DNA from: Bacillus_BD oryzisoli
GTDB taxonomy: Bacteria; Bacillota; Bacilli; Bacillales; Cytobacillaceae
Length of the DNA stretch: 64,000 nucleotides
Reading direction: 5' to 3'
NCBI RefSeq assembly: GCF_036670025.1
Contig: NZ_CP137640.1
Location: 4,684,001 to 4,748,000 of the forward strand
Part shown: positions 25,522-34,639 of the stretch, one piece after another
Numbering within the stretch: the stretch's first letter is position 1
Layout of the letters: every line of letters starts with the position of its first letter
Notes under the pieces: generated by a model
Seen by the model: the letters and a program-made list of their open reading frames with translations, nothing else
What the model was told of the DNA's origin: nothing
Database searches by the model: none
Translations under genes and position numbers: made by a program

Positions 25522-26085
25522 CTATTCAGATATCAGGGAAAAGGTTGCAATGGGTTCATACTTTGGAATTTTCTCAAGATTCGTTTTATATAACACAACT
25601 TCATTTGCGGGAAAAGAAATCAACTTTTCCTGATATGGATTATATGTATCAAGCCAGTTATGATCAAAATCGTCGCCAGTCCAATTTCTTGCCAGTGTAA
25701 TATGCGGTGCAAACGGGCGCGACTCCAGTGTAAATCCAGATCTCAAACAAGCCTTAAATACAAGTGATTGCAAATTCATCAGTTTATCGTTCTTTTTTAC
25801 TGATGCCCAAAAGATACGTGGCGACTTTTTGCTTCCAAATACACCTAGTCCTTGAAGATTCAAAAGAAAGGTCCTTTCATTTTCTATCGCTTCTCCGACT
25901 AATTCTATTGATCGGCGAAGCTTTTGTTCTTCTGCGGACCCAAGAAAAGCAAAGGTAATATGATAATCTTCCCAATACACCCATCGTTTAAAAGGAAAAT
26001 GTTCAACCACATCCCCAAGCTGACTATGCATCGTCTGTTTCGTTGATTTTGGAAGCGCCAGAGCCCAAAAGTAATGTGTGCTCAT
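25522..26085 (-). CDS. ytlP: RNA 2',3'-cyclic phosphodiesterase (2H family, ThpR-like)
   Basis: 2H phosphoesterase of 187 aa. The two catalytic HxTx motifs are visible as HITF (His42, Thr44) and HITL (His128, Thr130), spaced as in the LigT/ThpR family, which opens 2',3'-cyclic phosphates at RNA ends. The frame opens at GTG 26100, but the GAGGT site lies within that extension; ATG 26085 gives the start MSTHYFWALALP typical of the family. Upstream of the NERD-like gene on the same strand. Confidence 0.92.
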   Translation of the reverse strand: MSTHYFWALALPKSTKQTMHSQLGDVVEHFPFKRWVYWEDYHITFAFLGSAEEQKLRRSIELVGEAIENERTFLLNLQGLGVFGSKKSPRIFWASVKKNDKLMNLQSLVFKACLRSGFTLESRPFAPHITLARNWTGDDFDHNWLDTYNPYQEKLISFPANEVVLYKTNLEKIPKYEPIATFSLISE

Positions 26086-26136
26086 TATATTCGACCTCAC
26101 TTTAGCTTTTTAATTGATAAGTGGTAGAGCTGATAG

Positions 26137-26166
26137 AAGCACCCGGCAACATGACGGGTGCTTTTC
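26137..26166. terminator. Hairpin downstream of pepV
   Basis: AAGCACCCG (26137-26145) pairs with CGGGTGCTT (26155-26163). The T-tract is better on the plus strand. It separates pepV from ytlP, both on the minus strand. Confidence 0.65.
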
Positions 26167-26191
26167 TTTCTACCATACGTAAGAGAATAAA

Positions 26192-27613
26192 TTACTTTGC
26201 CAATTCATATATCGCTTGAGCATAAATAGCTGTCGCTTTTACTAAATCATCAATATACATATACTCATCCTTCTGATGGGCAATATCCTCTCTGCCTGGG
26301 AACAGTGGGCCAAAAGCAACACCGGAAGTTAAAGAGCGTGCATATGTACCTCCGCCGATTGCCAAAAGCTCTGCTGTTTCACCTGTTTGTTCTTCGTATA
26401 CATTCTTTAATATTTGAATTAATTCATGATTTTCATCCACATGATGCGGCTTTGAATCTGAGAATTTTTCCAGCTTAAAGCCTTTTTGTCCTACGAATAA
26501 TTCAAGCAATTCTTTTGTTTTCTCTATGTCAGCTGTAACCGGATAGCGCAGGTTCAGGCCAAACATACCGCCTTCTGATCGATTGAAAGACATTTTTCCA
26601 ATATTAATAGTAAGTTCTCCGGAAATATCATCCGAGTATGCGACTCCTAGTTGCTTCCCTCTTGAATCCCTAAATAAGTAACGGGAAGCAAATTCGAAGT
26701 AAGGTGCCGCCTGTTGATCAGGTTTGTTTTCATGAATAAACTGAGCTAAGAATAGACCAGCATTTTTGCCTTGGTCGGGCTCCATACCGTGTGCTGACAC
26801 GCCTTCCAGCTCGAGAATCAGTTGACCATTATCAACGTAACATTTTCCCTTTACTCCGTGTTTATCTAAAAAGTCTTTATATCTTTGGATCACATCTGTT
26901 TTTTCCTTTTGAACATGCATGACCGCTCTCGCAAAATCCGGTACCATATTATATCTTCTTCCCGATTCAAAGCTGATAATTTCTAATTTCGCTTCAGGAT
27001 CTGCGTCTTTGTCTTCAGTTATGCTTTGAACAAGATCGAAATCACATATTCCTTTTTCAGCAAAGATGATAGGAAAATCTGCATCCGGTGCAAATCCAAC
27101 CGTAGGCATCTCCTCATGTTCGAAATAATGCTCAACACATCTCCAGTCACTTTCCTCATCTGTTCCAATGATCATGCGAACACGTTTATTAAGCGGCAGA
27201 TTTAATTCTTTGACAATTTTCATGGCATAATAGGCAGCAATCGTTGGGCCTTTATCATCAATCGCACCTCTAGCGAATATTTTGCCATCACGAATCTCTG
27301 CACCATATGGGTCACTTGACCATCCATCGCCCTCTGGCACTACATCAACGTGGCAAAGAATCCCAACACTTTCCTCACCTTGCCCAAATTCAATATATCC
27401 AGCCAGGTTTCCGACATTCTTTGCTTTGAACCCATCTTTCTCTCCCATTTCGAGCATGAACAACAATGCTTCTTTTACACCGCCGCCAAGCGGTGCATCC
27501 TCTGTAGCATTTACCTCATCCAACACACTTTTAATCCGTAATATTTTTTGTGTGTCTTGAATGAGTGCATCTTTTCTTTTTAATACTTCATCAGACCAAT
27601 TTATATGTACCAT
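26192..27613 (-). CDS. pepV: Dipeptidase PepV (M20 family)
   Basis: Dinuclear zinc dipeptidase of the M20A family, equivalent to B. subtilis YtjP. The 473-aa protein shows ILCHVDVVPEGDGW (His88, Asp90), ARGAIDDKGP (bridging Asp), GTDEESDWRCVEHY (catalytic Glu), FAPDADFPIIFAEKG and a late histidine in GREDIAHQKDEY. A lid domain lies between about 190 and 370. It is cytoplasmic and recycles dipeptides. ATG 27613 follows GGAGG. Confidence 0.95.
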   Translation of the reverse strand: MVHINWSDEVLKRKDALIQDTQKILRIKSVLDEVNATEDAPLGGGVKEALLFMLEMGEKDGFKAKNVGNLAGYIEFGQGEESVGILCHVDVVPEGDGWSSDPYGAEIRDGKIFARGAIDDKGPTIAAYYAMKIVKELNLPLNKRVRMIIGTDEESDWRCVEHYFEHEEMPTVGFAPDADFPIIFAEKGICDFDLVQSITEDKDADPEAKLEIISFESGRRYNMVPDFARAVMHVQKEKTDVIQRYKDFLDKHGVKGKCYVDNGQLILELEGVSAHGMEPDQGKNAGLFLAQFIHENKPDQQAAPYFEFASRYLFRDSRGKQLGVAYSDDISGELTINIGKMSFNRSEGGMFGLNLRYPVTADIEKTKELLELFVGQKGFKLEKFSDSKPHHVDENHELIQILKNVYEEQTGETAELLAIGGGTYARSLTSGVAFGPLFPGREDIAHQKDEYMYIDDLVKATAIYAQAIYELAK

Positions 27614-28084
27614 ATGAAACCTCCATTAAGAAAAGCCCTCAGCTGTAAAATTCATCAGCCCTATTTAAATCATATCATAATCTTTATTGATAAAAAGTGT
27701 ACTTTGTTTTTCCCTTTTTCTCTTAAATCATTACCAAACCTCCATTGATTATGCAAAAAGTATTTATTATTGGGTGAATTTCTTTAATAATATGAGAATA
27801 TTCTGCATAATGTAGTTTTAGGTATTCATATTATCCTGCTTTTGATACTGGCAAAATTATTAAATGAAGTTAATCTTTTGTAAATTCAGTTCTACATAGT
27901 GGAAATCTTATGATAATATGGATATTATATAGGTAGAGGTAATACAGCAAAGTACTTACTATATGTTGTGAAAAGGGGTTGTCTGGGGAAAAGAAGGGAA
28001 TATTCTCGGGAGATTTCGATCTTCACTAAAGTGTTGGATGCTGGAATTTGTCATAGGTTTGAAATTAGGATAGGGAGTGGTTTA
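27614..28084. other. 470-base gap between divergent pepV and the DeoR-type gene
   Basis: AT-rich DNA that must hold both divergent promoters. The frame from 27968 into the DeoR-type gene is an upstream extension without a ribosome binding site. I see no RNA gene, repeat or convincing promoter here. Confidence 0.5.
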
Positions 28085-28306
28085 TTGAAACCGTCAACTA
28101 ACCGGATGTTAAACCGTATCAAATCCGTTTATATGTTTATTAATAATCGAGGAACTGTCACTACTCAAGAACTTGTGGAAGAGTTCGGAATCACTCCTCG
28201 AACGATACAAAGAGACTTAAATGTCTTAGCGTACAACGATTTAGTCAGAAGCCCAAGCAGAGGAAAATGGACAACAACTAAAAAGAAGGTTAAGTTAACA
28301 TCGTAA
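28085..28306 (+). CDS. ytzE: Small DeoR-type helix-turn-helix protein (YtzE-like)
   Basis: 73-aa protein made of only the DeoR-type winged helix: MLNRIKSVYMFINNRGTVTT, then EFGITPRTIQRDLNVL as recognition helix and PSRGKWTTTKKKVK as a basic tail. It has no sugar-phosphate-sensing domain, as in B. subtilis YtzE. The frame can be read from 27968, but the TTG at 28085 follows AGGGAGTGG and starts the conserved part, so the 39 upstream residues are rejected. Targets unknown; it could act alone or tune larger DeoR proteins. Confidence 0.9.
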   Translation: MKPSTNRMLNRIKSVYMFINNRGTVTTQELVEEFGITPRTIQRDLNVLAYNDLVRSPSRGKWTTTKKKVKLTS

Positions 28307-28363
28307 AAGTAAACACAAAATAAGCCACCTTATGATGAAGGGCGGCTTATTTTGTGTTTACTT
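28307..28363. terminator. Bidirectional terminator between ytzE and rsuA
   Basis: A long inverted repeat (arms about 23 bp, one mismatch) is centred near 28335. Its right arm covers the end of the rsuA coding sequence, so the last rsuA codons form part of the hairpin. Confidence 0.9.
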
Positions 28364-29066
28364 CTTTTATTGCTGTTATTTCTTCATCCGTTAACTCCCG
28401 ATACTCCCCTAGTTCGAGGCTTTCATCCAATCTTAAAGGCCCCATTGAAATTCTTTGCAGGTAAACCACTTTTTTGCCAACTGCTTCGAACATTCTTTTT
28501 ACCTGATGGAATTTCCCTTCTGTAATCGTTAATTCGATATCCGATCGTATCCCTGATTTCAGTATTTTCAGCATACCCGGCTTTGTTACATAACCATCAT
28601 CCAACGTAACACCCTCTTGAAAGGCCTTTACGTCAGCATCTGTAACCTCTTGATCAATTACTGCAAAATATGTTTTGGGAACATGTTTTTTTGGTGATAA
28701 GAGCTGATGCGCAAGCTGACCATCATTTGTTAAGAGCAACAAGCCTTCCGTATCTTTATCGAGTCTGCCCACAGGGAATGGCGAATAAACAGCATCCTCC
28801 ATTTCCAGTAAATCAATAACCGTTTTTTCATAATGATCCTCGGTTGCAGAAATGACTCCCTGCGGCTTATTCATCATCAAATAAATATATTCCTTATACT
28901 CAATGACCTCCCCGTGCAATGTAACTGTATCCTTTTCAGGGTCAACCTGTTCTTTTCCATTTTTTACCGTTTGGTCATTTACTTTTACAACTCCACTTTT
29001 GAGAAGATCTTTTACTTCCTTCCGACTTCCATATCCTAAATTCGCTAACAATTTATCAATCCGCAC
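28347..29066 (-). CDS. rsuA: RsuA/RluB-type pseudouridine synthase (YtzG)
   Basis: Converts a specific rRNA uridine to pseudouridine. The 239-aa protein has an N-terminal S4 RNA-binding domain (about 1-60, MRIDKLLANLGYGSRKEV) and the synthase domain with the catalytic aspartate in PVGRLDKDTEGLLLLTNDG (Asp103). The RsuA-family segment FHQVKRMFEAVGKKV follows. By size and place it corresponds to B. subtilis YtzG. The start is GTG 29066, seven bases after AAGGAG. The target position in rRNA cannot be read from the sequence. Confidence 0.94.
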   Translation of the reverse strand: MRIDKLLANLGYGSRKEVKDLLKSGVVKVNDQTVKNGKEQVDPEKDTVTLHGEVIEYKEYIYLMMNKPQGVISATEDHYEKTVIDLLEMEDAVYSPFPVGRLDKDTEGLLLLTNDGQLAHQLLSPKKHVPKTYFAVIDQEVTDADVKAFQEGVTLDDGYVTKPGMLKILKSGIRSDIELTITEGKFHQVKRMFEAVGKKVVYLQRISMGPLRLDESLELGEYRELTDEEITAIKEVNTK

Positions 29067-29211
29067 AAAACCACTCCTTTTGTAACATTATAGGCTATTA
29101 TCCATTTCCAATTCAGAGAAAAACCATAGTATGTAATCGTGTAACTAAATCATGAGGCAGACACACAAGAAAACATTTCAGTCTCAAATAAATAAAGTGA
29201 GGAGATGTCAA

Positions 29212-29427
29212 GTGATGATGGATTATCATCAATATCAACAATTTTACCCAACGGTGGATTCTCGTCAACAACAAGGTCAATTTTTTCCAGGTGGAGGCTT
29301 TTCCCAACGACTAAATAGTTTAGAGAGACGAGTAGACAGACTAGAACGCCAAAACGAACGTATCGAACGCCGTCTAGATCGAATCGAAAGAAGACTCGGC
29401 ATTCGTCAGGATGAGCAATACTATTAA
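29212..29427 (+). CDS. Small coiled-coil protein, unrecognised
   Basis: A 71-aa product from GTG 29212 (ATG 29215 or 29218 also possible), seven bases after AGGAG. The first half is rich in Gln, Tyr and Phe (YHQYQQFYPTVDSRQQQGQF), and the second half is a highly charged helix with regular Leu/Ile spacing (LNSLERRVDRLERQNERIER and on), almost certainly a short coiled coil. It lies between divergent rsuA and convergent ytgP. No family was recognised; a small spore or coat component or an oligomeric adaptor would be possible, but nothing proves it. Confidence 0.8.
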   Translation: MMMDYHQYQQFYPTVDSRQQQGQFFPGGGFSQRLNSLERRVDRLERQNERIERRLDRIERRLGIRQDEQYY

Positions 29428-29436
29428 GATTAGAAC

Positions 29437-29464
29437 AAGGGTCTCCATTAACGGAGACCCTTTA
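29437..29464. terminator. Hairpin between the coiled-coil gene and ytgP
   Basis: A perfect 10-bp stem (AAGGGTCTCC with GGAGACCCTT) around a six-base loop lies between convergent genes. T-tracts are short. Confidence 0.75.
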
Positions 29465-29465
29465 G

Positions 29466-31082
29466 TTATCGTTTAAGATGTAACTTTTGCATGACTCTGT
29501 CCACTTTTTGACCAAATAATTTATTCACCAATTTTAATTTCAGTCCCAGGTATCCATAGATACCTACACCAATTGCGGCACAGCAAATGATGATAATGAG
29601 TGACTGCCAGACTGATTCTGGAGATAAAAATTGGGTAAGCAGCATATAGGCCCCTCCTGCACCGGCAAACATCAACGCAGTAAAAGTCACTATTAAGAGA
29701 ACCCTTCGCAAAACAAGTTTAAACGAATAACGAGTATAGATTTTTATTACGATAAGATTAATGATAATCGCAGCTCCATACCCCAGCGCAGTTGCTAAAA
29801 TCGCGCCTTTTGTTTCCATTAACTTGATCAGCGGAATATTTAAGCTCAGCTTAATAAGCAGTCCCACCAAAAGACTTAAAATCGTAAAACGCTGTTCATC
29901 AATTCCCTGCATGATCGCAGCAGTAACAGAATATAAAGCAAAGAGAATCGCTACCGGAGAATATGCACGCAATACCTCCGTGCCATACACATCATGACCA
30001 TAAAATGCCGTATAGACCGGCTCCGCAAGTAACGACATCCCGACAACAGCAGGTAAAGTGAGAAACAATAACACTTGGAATGTCTGATTGAGCTGACGGT
30101 CTAATTCATTGCGGTCATTTTCAATATAGGTTCTCGTAATATTTGGTACTAGTGTTAATGAAAAGGCCGTTGCCAATGATACAGGAATGATCACCAGCTT
30201 ATGTGAATAAAAGTTTAAGGCACTAAAAGCAAAATCTGATTGCTTTGCCAAGCCAATTTCAACCATAGCCTTATTAAACGTTATTTGGTCAATGAATTGA
30301 AATAATGGGTTGGCAATACCGACAAACACAAAGGGTGCCGCATATAAAAGAATTTCCTTGTACATGTCCTTTAACGGAATCACAACTGTCCCTTTATCCT
30401 GCAGCAGTAATTCATCCAGGTAAGGCTTACGTTTAAACCAGTACCAGAAGAGCACAAGCAATGAACCAATGGCACCGACGAACGCAGCAAAGGTAGCCAC
30501 ACTAACCGCCGTAGCAATTTCTCCGCTCATCATATGTAAAACAACATATGCGCCGGCCAAAAGGAAAACAATCCGGACAATTTGCTCTACTACTTGTGAC
30601 ACAGCTGACGGCCCCATCGATTGATGTCCTTGGAAAAAGCCTCTAATTAAACTCATAAACGGGACAACAATAAGGGCAAAACTGACCGCACGAATAACGG
30701 TTATAACGTCTTCTACTTTTGTCACTTGATCATCATCTTGAATGACCATCTCTCCCAAAACAGGAGCAGAAAAGAATAGAATTAGAAAAGATACAAAACC
30801 GGTCACCAGCATGACAATTAACCCTGATTTAAAAAGCCTTCTCCCTACCGCATATTCCTCGAGAGCATTATATTTCGCGATAAACTTAGAGATAGCCAGC
30901 GGGATGCCGGCAGTTGCAATACTAATAAAAATCGTATAAGGTACATACGAATATTGATAAAGTGTTGTACCCTCTTTCCCAACAATGGCATCAAAGGGAA
31001 TGACATAAAATAATCCAAGCACTTTAGAAATAATAGTTCCAAGCGTTAATATAAATGTTCCTCTTAAAAGCTTTGACGACAT
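29466..31082 (-). CDS. ytgP: YtgP, MurJ-type/MOP-family lipid-linked oligosaccharide flippase
   Basis: Integral membrane protein of 538 aa with about 14 predicted helices, of the MVF/polysaccharide-transporter (MOP) superfamily. B. subtilis YtgP can replace MurJ, the lipid II flippase. The N-terminus LLRGTFILTLGTIISKVLGLFYVIPF is typical. The frame continues upstream to 31136, but ATG 31082 begins the conserved part and follows GGAGAAGGA, so it is used. It is divergent from ytfP across a 380-base gap holding repeat copy A. Confidence 0.93.
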   Translation of the reverse strand: MSSKLLRGTFILTLGTIISKVLGLFYVIPFDAIVGKEGTTLYQYSYVPYTIFISIATAGIPLAISKFIAKYNALEEYAVGRRLFKSGLIVMLVTGFVSFLILFFSAPVLGEMVIQDDDQVTKVEDVITVIRAVSFALIVVPFMSLIRGFFQGHQSMGPSAVSQVVEQIVRIVFLLAGAYVVLHMMSGEIATAVSVATFAAFVGAIGSLLVLFWYWFKRKPYLDELLLQDKGTVVIPLKDMYKEILLYAAPFVFVGIANPLFQFIDQITFNKAMVEIGLAKQSDFAFSALNFYSHKLVIIPVSLATAFSLTLVPNITRTYIENDRNELDRQLNQTFQVLLFLTLPAVVGMSLLAEPVYTAFYGHDVYGTEVLRAYSPVAILFALYSVTAAIMQGIDEQRFTILSLLVGLLIKLSLNIPLIKLMETKGAILATALGYGAAIIINLIVIKIYTRYSFKLVLRRVLLIVTFTALMFAGAGGAYMLLTQFLSPESVWQSLIIIICCAAIGVGIYGYLGLKLKLVNKLFGQKVDRVMQKLHLKR

Positions 31083-31255
31083 CAATTCCTTCTCCTTATC
31101 AACGTAGGAATATGTAAATACATAGAAACCGGACAATATTTAATTTTATACCTTTATTTCGCTTTAAGCGATAGCAAAATTTGACTAATATAGTACAATT
31201 GCTCTTGAAAACACACTATTTGTAGTTTACTCTTCTTTAATAAAGAATTCTAGTA

Positions 31256-31446
31256 TTAACTTCATTCAGCAGTAGTCCCCCACTTCTATAATTTGAGGAT
31301 GTATGTAAAATACTCTCTGATTCATTGGTGATCAAACCCCGGCTGAATGAAGTTAAGCCTCCGGCGGATGTCTCGGATTTTTTAAAGGTAATTTATCGAG
31401 CGAGCTCGATAAAAATCCGGACGCAAATTCGACGAGCGAATTTGAT
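31256..31446 (+). repeat. Interspersed structured repeat, copy A
   Basis: 191-bp element. It begins with a 15-bp terminal repeat (31256-31270) matched in inverse at 31342-31356. Next come a conserved GCCTCCGGCGGATG block, a long hairpin around CGAGCGAGCTCG (about 31374-31419), and a closing hairpin CAAATTCG...CGAATTTG (31424-31444). The end lies 18 bases before the ytfP start codon, directly against its ribosome binding site. Copies B and C share every part. Confidence 0.93.
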
Positions 31447-31464
31447 TAGAAAGGAACTTACTAT

Positions 31465-32733
31465 ATGTATGATGTAATTGTAATCGGCGGCGGTCCTTCA
31501 GGTTTAATGGCTGCTATCACGGCAGGTAAATCAGGGGCCAAGGTGCTCCTGATTGATAAGGGAGACAAGCTTGGCCGAAAGCTGGCTATTTCGGGCGGTG
31601 GCCGCTGTAATGTAACCAACAGACTCCCAATTGACGAATTAATCAAACACATCCCTGGAAACGGACGTTTTTTACATAGCGCATTTTCGATTTTTAATAA
31701 TGAGGATATTATTGATTTTTTCAACGGATTAGGGATTGAGTTAAAGGAAGAAGATCATGGAAGAATGTTCCCTGTCAGCAACAAAGCACAATCTGTTGTT
31801 GATGCTTTATTAAGAAAATTATCTGACCTGAGTGTTGAGATAAAAACGAATAGTCCGGTAGAAACAGTTGAATATGATCAAGACGAGGTAAAAGCTGTTC
31901 TATTAAAAAACGGCGAACGATTTAAAACACACGCAGTCGTCATTGCTGTTGGCGGTAAATCCGTTCCTCATACAGGGTCAACTGGTGATGGATACGTATG
32001 GGCAGAAAAAGCAGGACATACGATAACGGAGCTTTTTCCTACCGAAGTACCTGTAACATCAAATGAACCCTTTATAAAAGAAAAAACATTACAGGGATTG
32101 TCTCTCCGTGATGTTGCCTTAAGTGTCTTGAATCAAAAAGGCAAAGCGCTTATCACGCATAAAATGGATATGATTTTCACTCATTTTGGAATTAGCGGGC
32201 CTGCTGTCCTCCGTTGCAGCCAATTCATTGTTAAAGAGCTGAAAAAGTCGGCAGGTCATAAAGTGACAGTTAATCTTGACGTCTTTCCTGATAAAAAAGA
32301 AGAAGTTTTTTATCAAGAGCTTCTACAGTTATTAAAATCTGAACCAAAAAAGAATATAAAGAATGTACTAAAACATTTATTGCCGGAGCGATATTTACTT
32401 TTTCTGCTTGAATTCAATCAAATCGATCCTATGGCCCAGGCTGGAACTCTTTCAAATGAAAAACTAAGAAGCTTCGTGGAGAGCTGTAAAAGATTCCGCT
32501 TTACTGTAAATGGTACCCTTCCACTCGAAAAGGCATTTATTACCGGCGGCGGTGTTTCCACCAAGGAAGTAGAACCCAAAACAATGGCGTCAAAAAAAAT
32601 GTGCGGTTTGTATTTTTGCGGGGAAATTTTGGATATTCATGGCTATACCGGCGGCTTTAATATTACAGCTGCTTTTGTAACCGGACACCTTGCAGGTCAA
32701 AATGCGGCCGAATCTAGTAAATTAAAAGGATAA
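31465..32733 (+). CDS. ytfP: YtfP, HI0933-family FAD-dependent oxidoreductase
   Basis: 422-aa flavoprotein with the N-terminal dinucleotide-binding loop VIVIGGGPSGLMAA (about 5-18), the family motif LGRKLAISGGGRCNVTN, a second GGKSVPHTGSTGDGY segment and the C-terminal FCGEILDIHGYTGGFNITAA that closes the FAD site. The reaction is not known; relatives are annotated as NAD(P)/FAD-dependent oxidoreductases. ATG 31465 follows AAAGGA, right after repeat copy A. Confidence 0.94.
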   Translation: MYDVIVIGGGPSGLMAAITAGKSGAKVLLIDKGDKLGRKLAISGGGRCNVTNRLPIDELIKHIPGNGRFLHSAFSIFNNEDIIDFFNGLGIELKEEDHGRMFPVSNKAQSVVDALLRKLSDLSVEIKTNSPVETVEYDQDEVKAVLLKNGERFKTHAVVIAVGGKSVPHTGSTGDGYVWAEKAGHTITELFPTEVPVTSNEPFIKEKTLQGLSLRDVALSVLNQKGKALITHKMDMIFTHFGISGPAVLRCSQFIVKELKKSAGHKVTVNLDVFPDKKEEVFYQELLQLLKSEPKKNIKNVLKHLLPERYLLFLLEFNQIDPMAQAGTLSNEKLRSFVESCKRFRFTVNGTLPLEKAFITGGGVSTKEVEPKTMASKKMCGLYFCGEILDIHGYTGGFNITAAFVTGHLAGQNAAESSKLKG

Positions 32734-32766
32734 AAAACAATCGAGCCTGCGTTACTCAGGCTCGAT
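32732..32766 (-). terminator. Terminator of cse60
   Basis: TCGAGCCTG (32741-32749) pairs with CAGGCTCGA (32757-32765) and six T follow on the minus strand. It includes the cse60 stop codon and also follows ytfP. Confidence 0.85.
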
Positions 32767-32941
32767 AAATCACCATGGCAGTAAAACAATAAATTTGTTC
32801 CTCATCCTCATCATCAGGCATGGCTGCTACATTATATTTAATATCCAGCAGTTTTTTCTCATCCAAATCTTTCAAAAAATGGTTCATCTCCGACTCTAAG
32901 TTCTTCTCGTGCTCCTGATCAAATAATTTTACCTGAATCAA
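32756..32941 (-). CDS. cse60: Cse60-like sporulation protein
   Basis: 61-aa acidic protein matching the Cse60 family of small spore-specific proteins: starts MIQVKLFDQEHEKNLESEMN and ends QIYCFTAMVIYRA. B. subtilis cse60 is a SigE-controlled mother-cell gene near ytfP. TTG 32941 is eight bases after AGGAG. No clear SigE promoter was identified upstream. The role in the spore is unknown. Confidence 0.85.
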   Translation of the reverse strand: MIQVKLFDQEHEKNLESEMNHFLKDLDEKKLLDIKYNVAAMPDDEDEEQIYCFTAMVIYRA

Positions 32942-33086
32942 ACCGCTCTCTCCTTATCATTAGCTATTATTCATTATTTTTTCCTGTTTTATAAATTTTA
33001 ATCTTTCTATTATTTTAAATTTTGTCATTTTATGAAGAATTACTCCGACTAATTAACTAAAAATTTAGTTAATTCAGATAATTAAA

Positions 33087-33115
33087 TAGACTAATTGAGG
33101 GATATCTTGTACAAT
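33087..33115 (+). promoter_or_regulatory. Sigma-A promoter of the first livJ
   Basis: TAGACT (33087-33092) and TACAAT (33110-33115) are 17 bases apart. The second livJ has the same TAGACT, the same spacing and the shared ATATC and TGTA bases, so the promoter was duplicated with the gene. Confidence 0.7.
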
Positions 33116-33129
33116 GTTTTCAGAATATT
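33115..33129 (+). promoter_or_regulatory. CodY-box-like site at the first livJ promoter
   Basis: TGTTTTCAGAATATT matches the CodY consensus AATTTTCWGAAAATT at 12 of 15 positions. It starts on the last base of the -10 box, where binding would block transcription while isoleucine and GTP are high. Inference from motif only. Confidence 0.5.
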
Positions 33130-33208
33130 GAAGTTTCATAATCATTAATCTTTCATGACAAAGAAGACACCAGTACGAAAGTCAAAACCATTTACGAGGG
33201 GGAGAAGG

Positions 33209-34393
33209 ATGAGAAAAAGAAAGTTAAATGCTCTTTTCATGTCACTTATGCTTTCAGCAGGAGTTTTGGCAGCTTGCTCTGGAAATGATGAACAAACGTC
33301 TGGTACCGAATCGAATGGCAGCGGAGACAGTATTAAAATCGGTGCCAACCTGGAATTATCCGGTAATGTGGCTTCGTATGGTCAGGGGATTGCTGAAGGA
33401 TTGGATCTGGCAATTGAAGAAATTAATAAGGAAGGGATTGATGGTAAGAAAATTGACCTTGTGAAGGTTGATAACAAATCAGAAGCTGCTGAAGCTACAA
33501 GCGGCGCCCTCAAGCTGATTAACCAGGATTATGTATCAGCGATTGTTGGGTCGGCAACGAGTACCAATACGCTTGCTCAAGTACAAATTGCCCAGGACAA
33601 CCAGGTTCCTATTATAACACCATCCGGAACAAATCCGGATATTACCTTTAAAGATGATAAACTGAATGATTTCATTTTCAGGACCTGCTTTATTGATCCG
33701 TTTCAAGGGGAGATTGCAGCTAATTTTGCCGTAAAAGATTTGGGTGTTAAAAATGCGGCCATTCTTATTGACAGCTCCAGCGACTATGCAAAAGGACTTG
33801 CCAATGCTTTTAAAAAGGCTTTTGAAGAAAATGGTGGAAAAGTCATTGGAGAAGAAGCCTATATAGCAAAGGATACTGACTTCCGAGCTACATTAACAAG
33901 GCTGAAATCGAAAAACCCTGAATTTGTCTATATTCCAGGTTATTACGAAGAAGTTGGTCTAATCCTAAAACAGGCAAAAGAATTAGGTTTAGATGTACCT
34001 TTCATGGGTGGTGACGGTTGGGATTCACCAACACTAGTTGAAATCGCAGGTGCTGAAGCCTTAACAAACACATATATTACGAATCACTATTCTTCTGGTG
34101 ATACAGATGAAAAGATTCAAAACTTTGTAAAAGCATACGAAGCAAAATATAAAGAAACACCAGATGCTTTTAACGCCCTTGGTTACGATACAGGTTATTT
34201 ACTTGCCGATGCCATCAAACGTGCGGGCAGTGCTGACCCTGTAAAAATTAAGGAAGCGTTGGAAGATACAAAAGATTTATCGCTTGTAACTGGTAATTTT
34301 ACCTATGACGAAAAACATAATCCTGTAAAATCTGCCACGATTCTCACTTTTGAAAATGGAGAACAGGTATTTGAAACGAAAGTAAATCCTTAA
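33209..34393 (+). CDS. livJ: Branched-chain amino-acid ABC transporter, binding lipoprotein (copy 1)
   Basis: 394-aa lipoprotein of the LivJ (type I periplasmic-binding) family. The signal MRKRKLNALFMSLMLSAGV is followed by the lipobox LAAC (Cys23). The mature part starts IKIGANLELSGNVASYGQG and shows the family segments IVGSATSTNTLAQVQIAQ and FNALGYDTGYLLADAI. The frame extends upstream to 33155, but ATG 33209 is next to the purine-rich ribosome binding site and starts the signal peptide. It has its own promoter and terminator and lies before a close paralogue. Confidence 0.95.
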   Translation: MRKRKLNALFMSLMLSAGVLAACSGNDEQTSGTESNGSGDSIKIGANLELSGNVASYGQGIAEGLDLAIEEINKEGIDGKKIDLVKVDNKSEAAEATSGALKLINQDYVSAIVGSATSTNTLAQVQIAQDNQVPIITPSGTNPDITFKDDKLNDFIFRTCFIDPFQGEIAANFAVKDLGVKNAAILIDSSSDYAKGLANAFKKAFEENGGKVIGEEAYIAKDTDFRATLTRLKSKNPEFVYIPGYYEEVGLILKQAKELGLDVPFMGGDGWDSPTLVEIAGAEALTNTYITNHYSSGDTDEKIQNFVKAYEAKYKETPDAFNALGYDTGYLLADAIKRAGSADPVKIKEALEDTKDLSLVTGNFTYDEKHNPVKSATILTFENGEQVFETKVNP

Positions 34394-34454
34394 CTGTTAA
34401 AATCCTGCACTGTGCTCCTTTTAAATCAACGCTGACAACAAAAATGTTTATCTG

Positions 34455-34478
34455 AAAAGGGGGCTCTGCCCCCTTTTT
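34455..34478 (+). terminator. Terminator of the first livJ
   Basis: AAAAGGGGGC pairs with GCCCCCTTTT around a TCT loop and a run of T ends it. The two livJ genes are therefore largely independent transcripts. Confidence 0.92.
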
Positions 34479-34639
34479 CTATATAGTAGTCAGTTTCAAA
34501 TAATTCTCTATCTCTAGATCCTTCCATAATCATGATAATGAAGTTCATGTCATAAATGACACCCAATAATAAAATTATGATTTTATTTGGAAAATATTAT
34601 ACTAAAAAACTAAAAATTTATTTTTGCAAGAAAATTTCG

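Noticed and set aside
27968..28084. N-terminal extension of the DeoR-type protein
   Set aside because: No ribosome binding site, odd composition, and the conserved protein begins at TTG 28085 after AGGGAGTGG.
31256..31446. Repeat copies as insertion sequence remnants with a transposase
   Set aside because: No coding frame and no direct target duplication could be recognised; the inverted 15-bp repeats enclose only part of the element.
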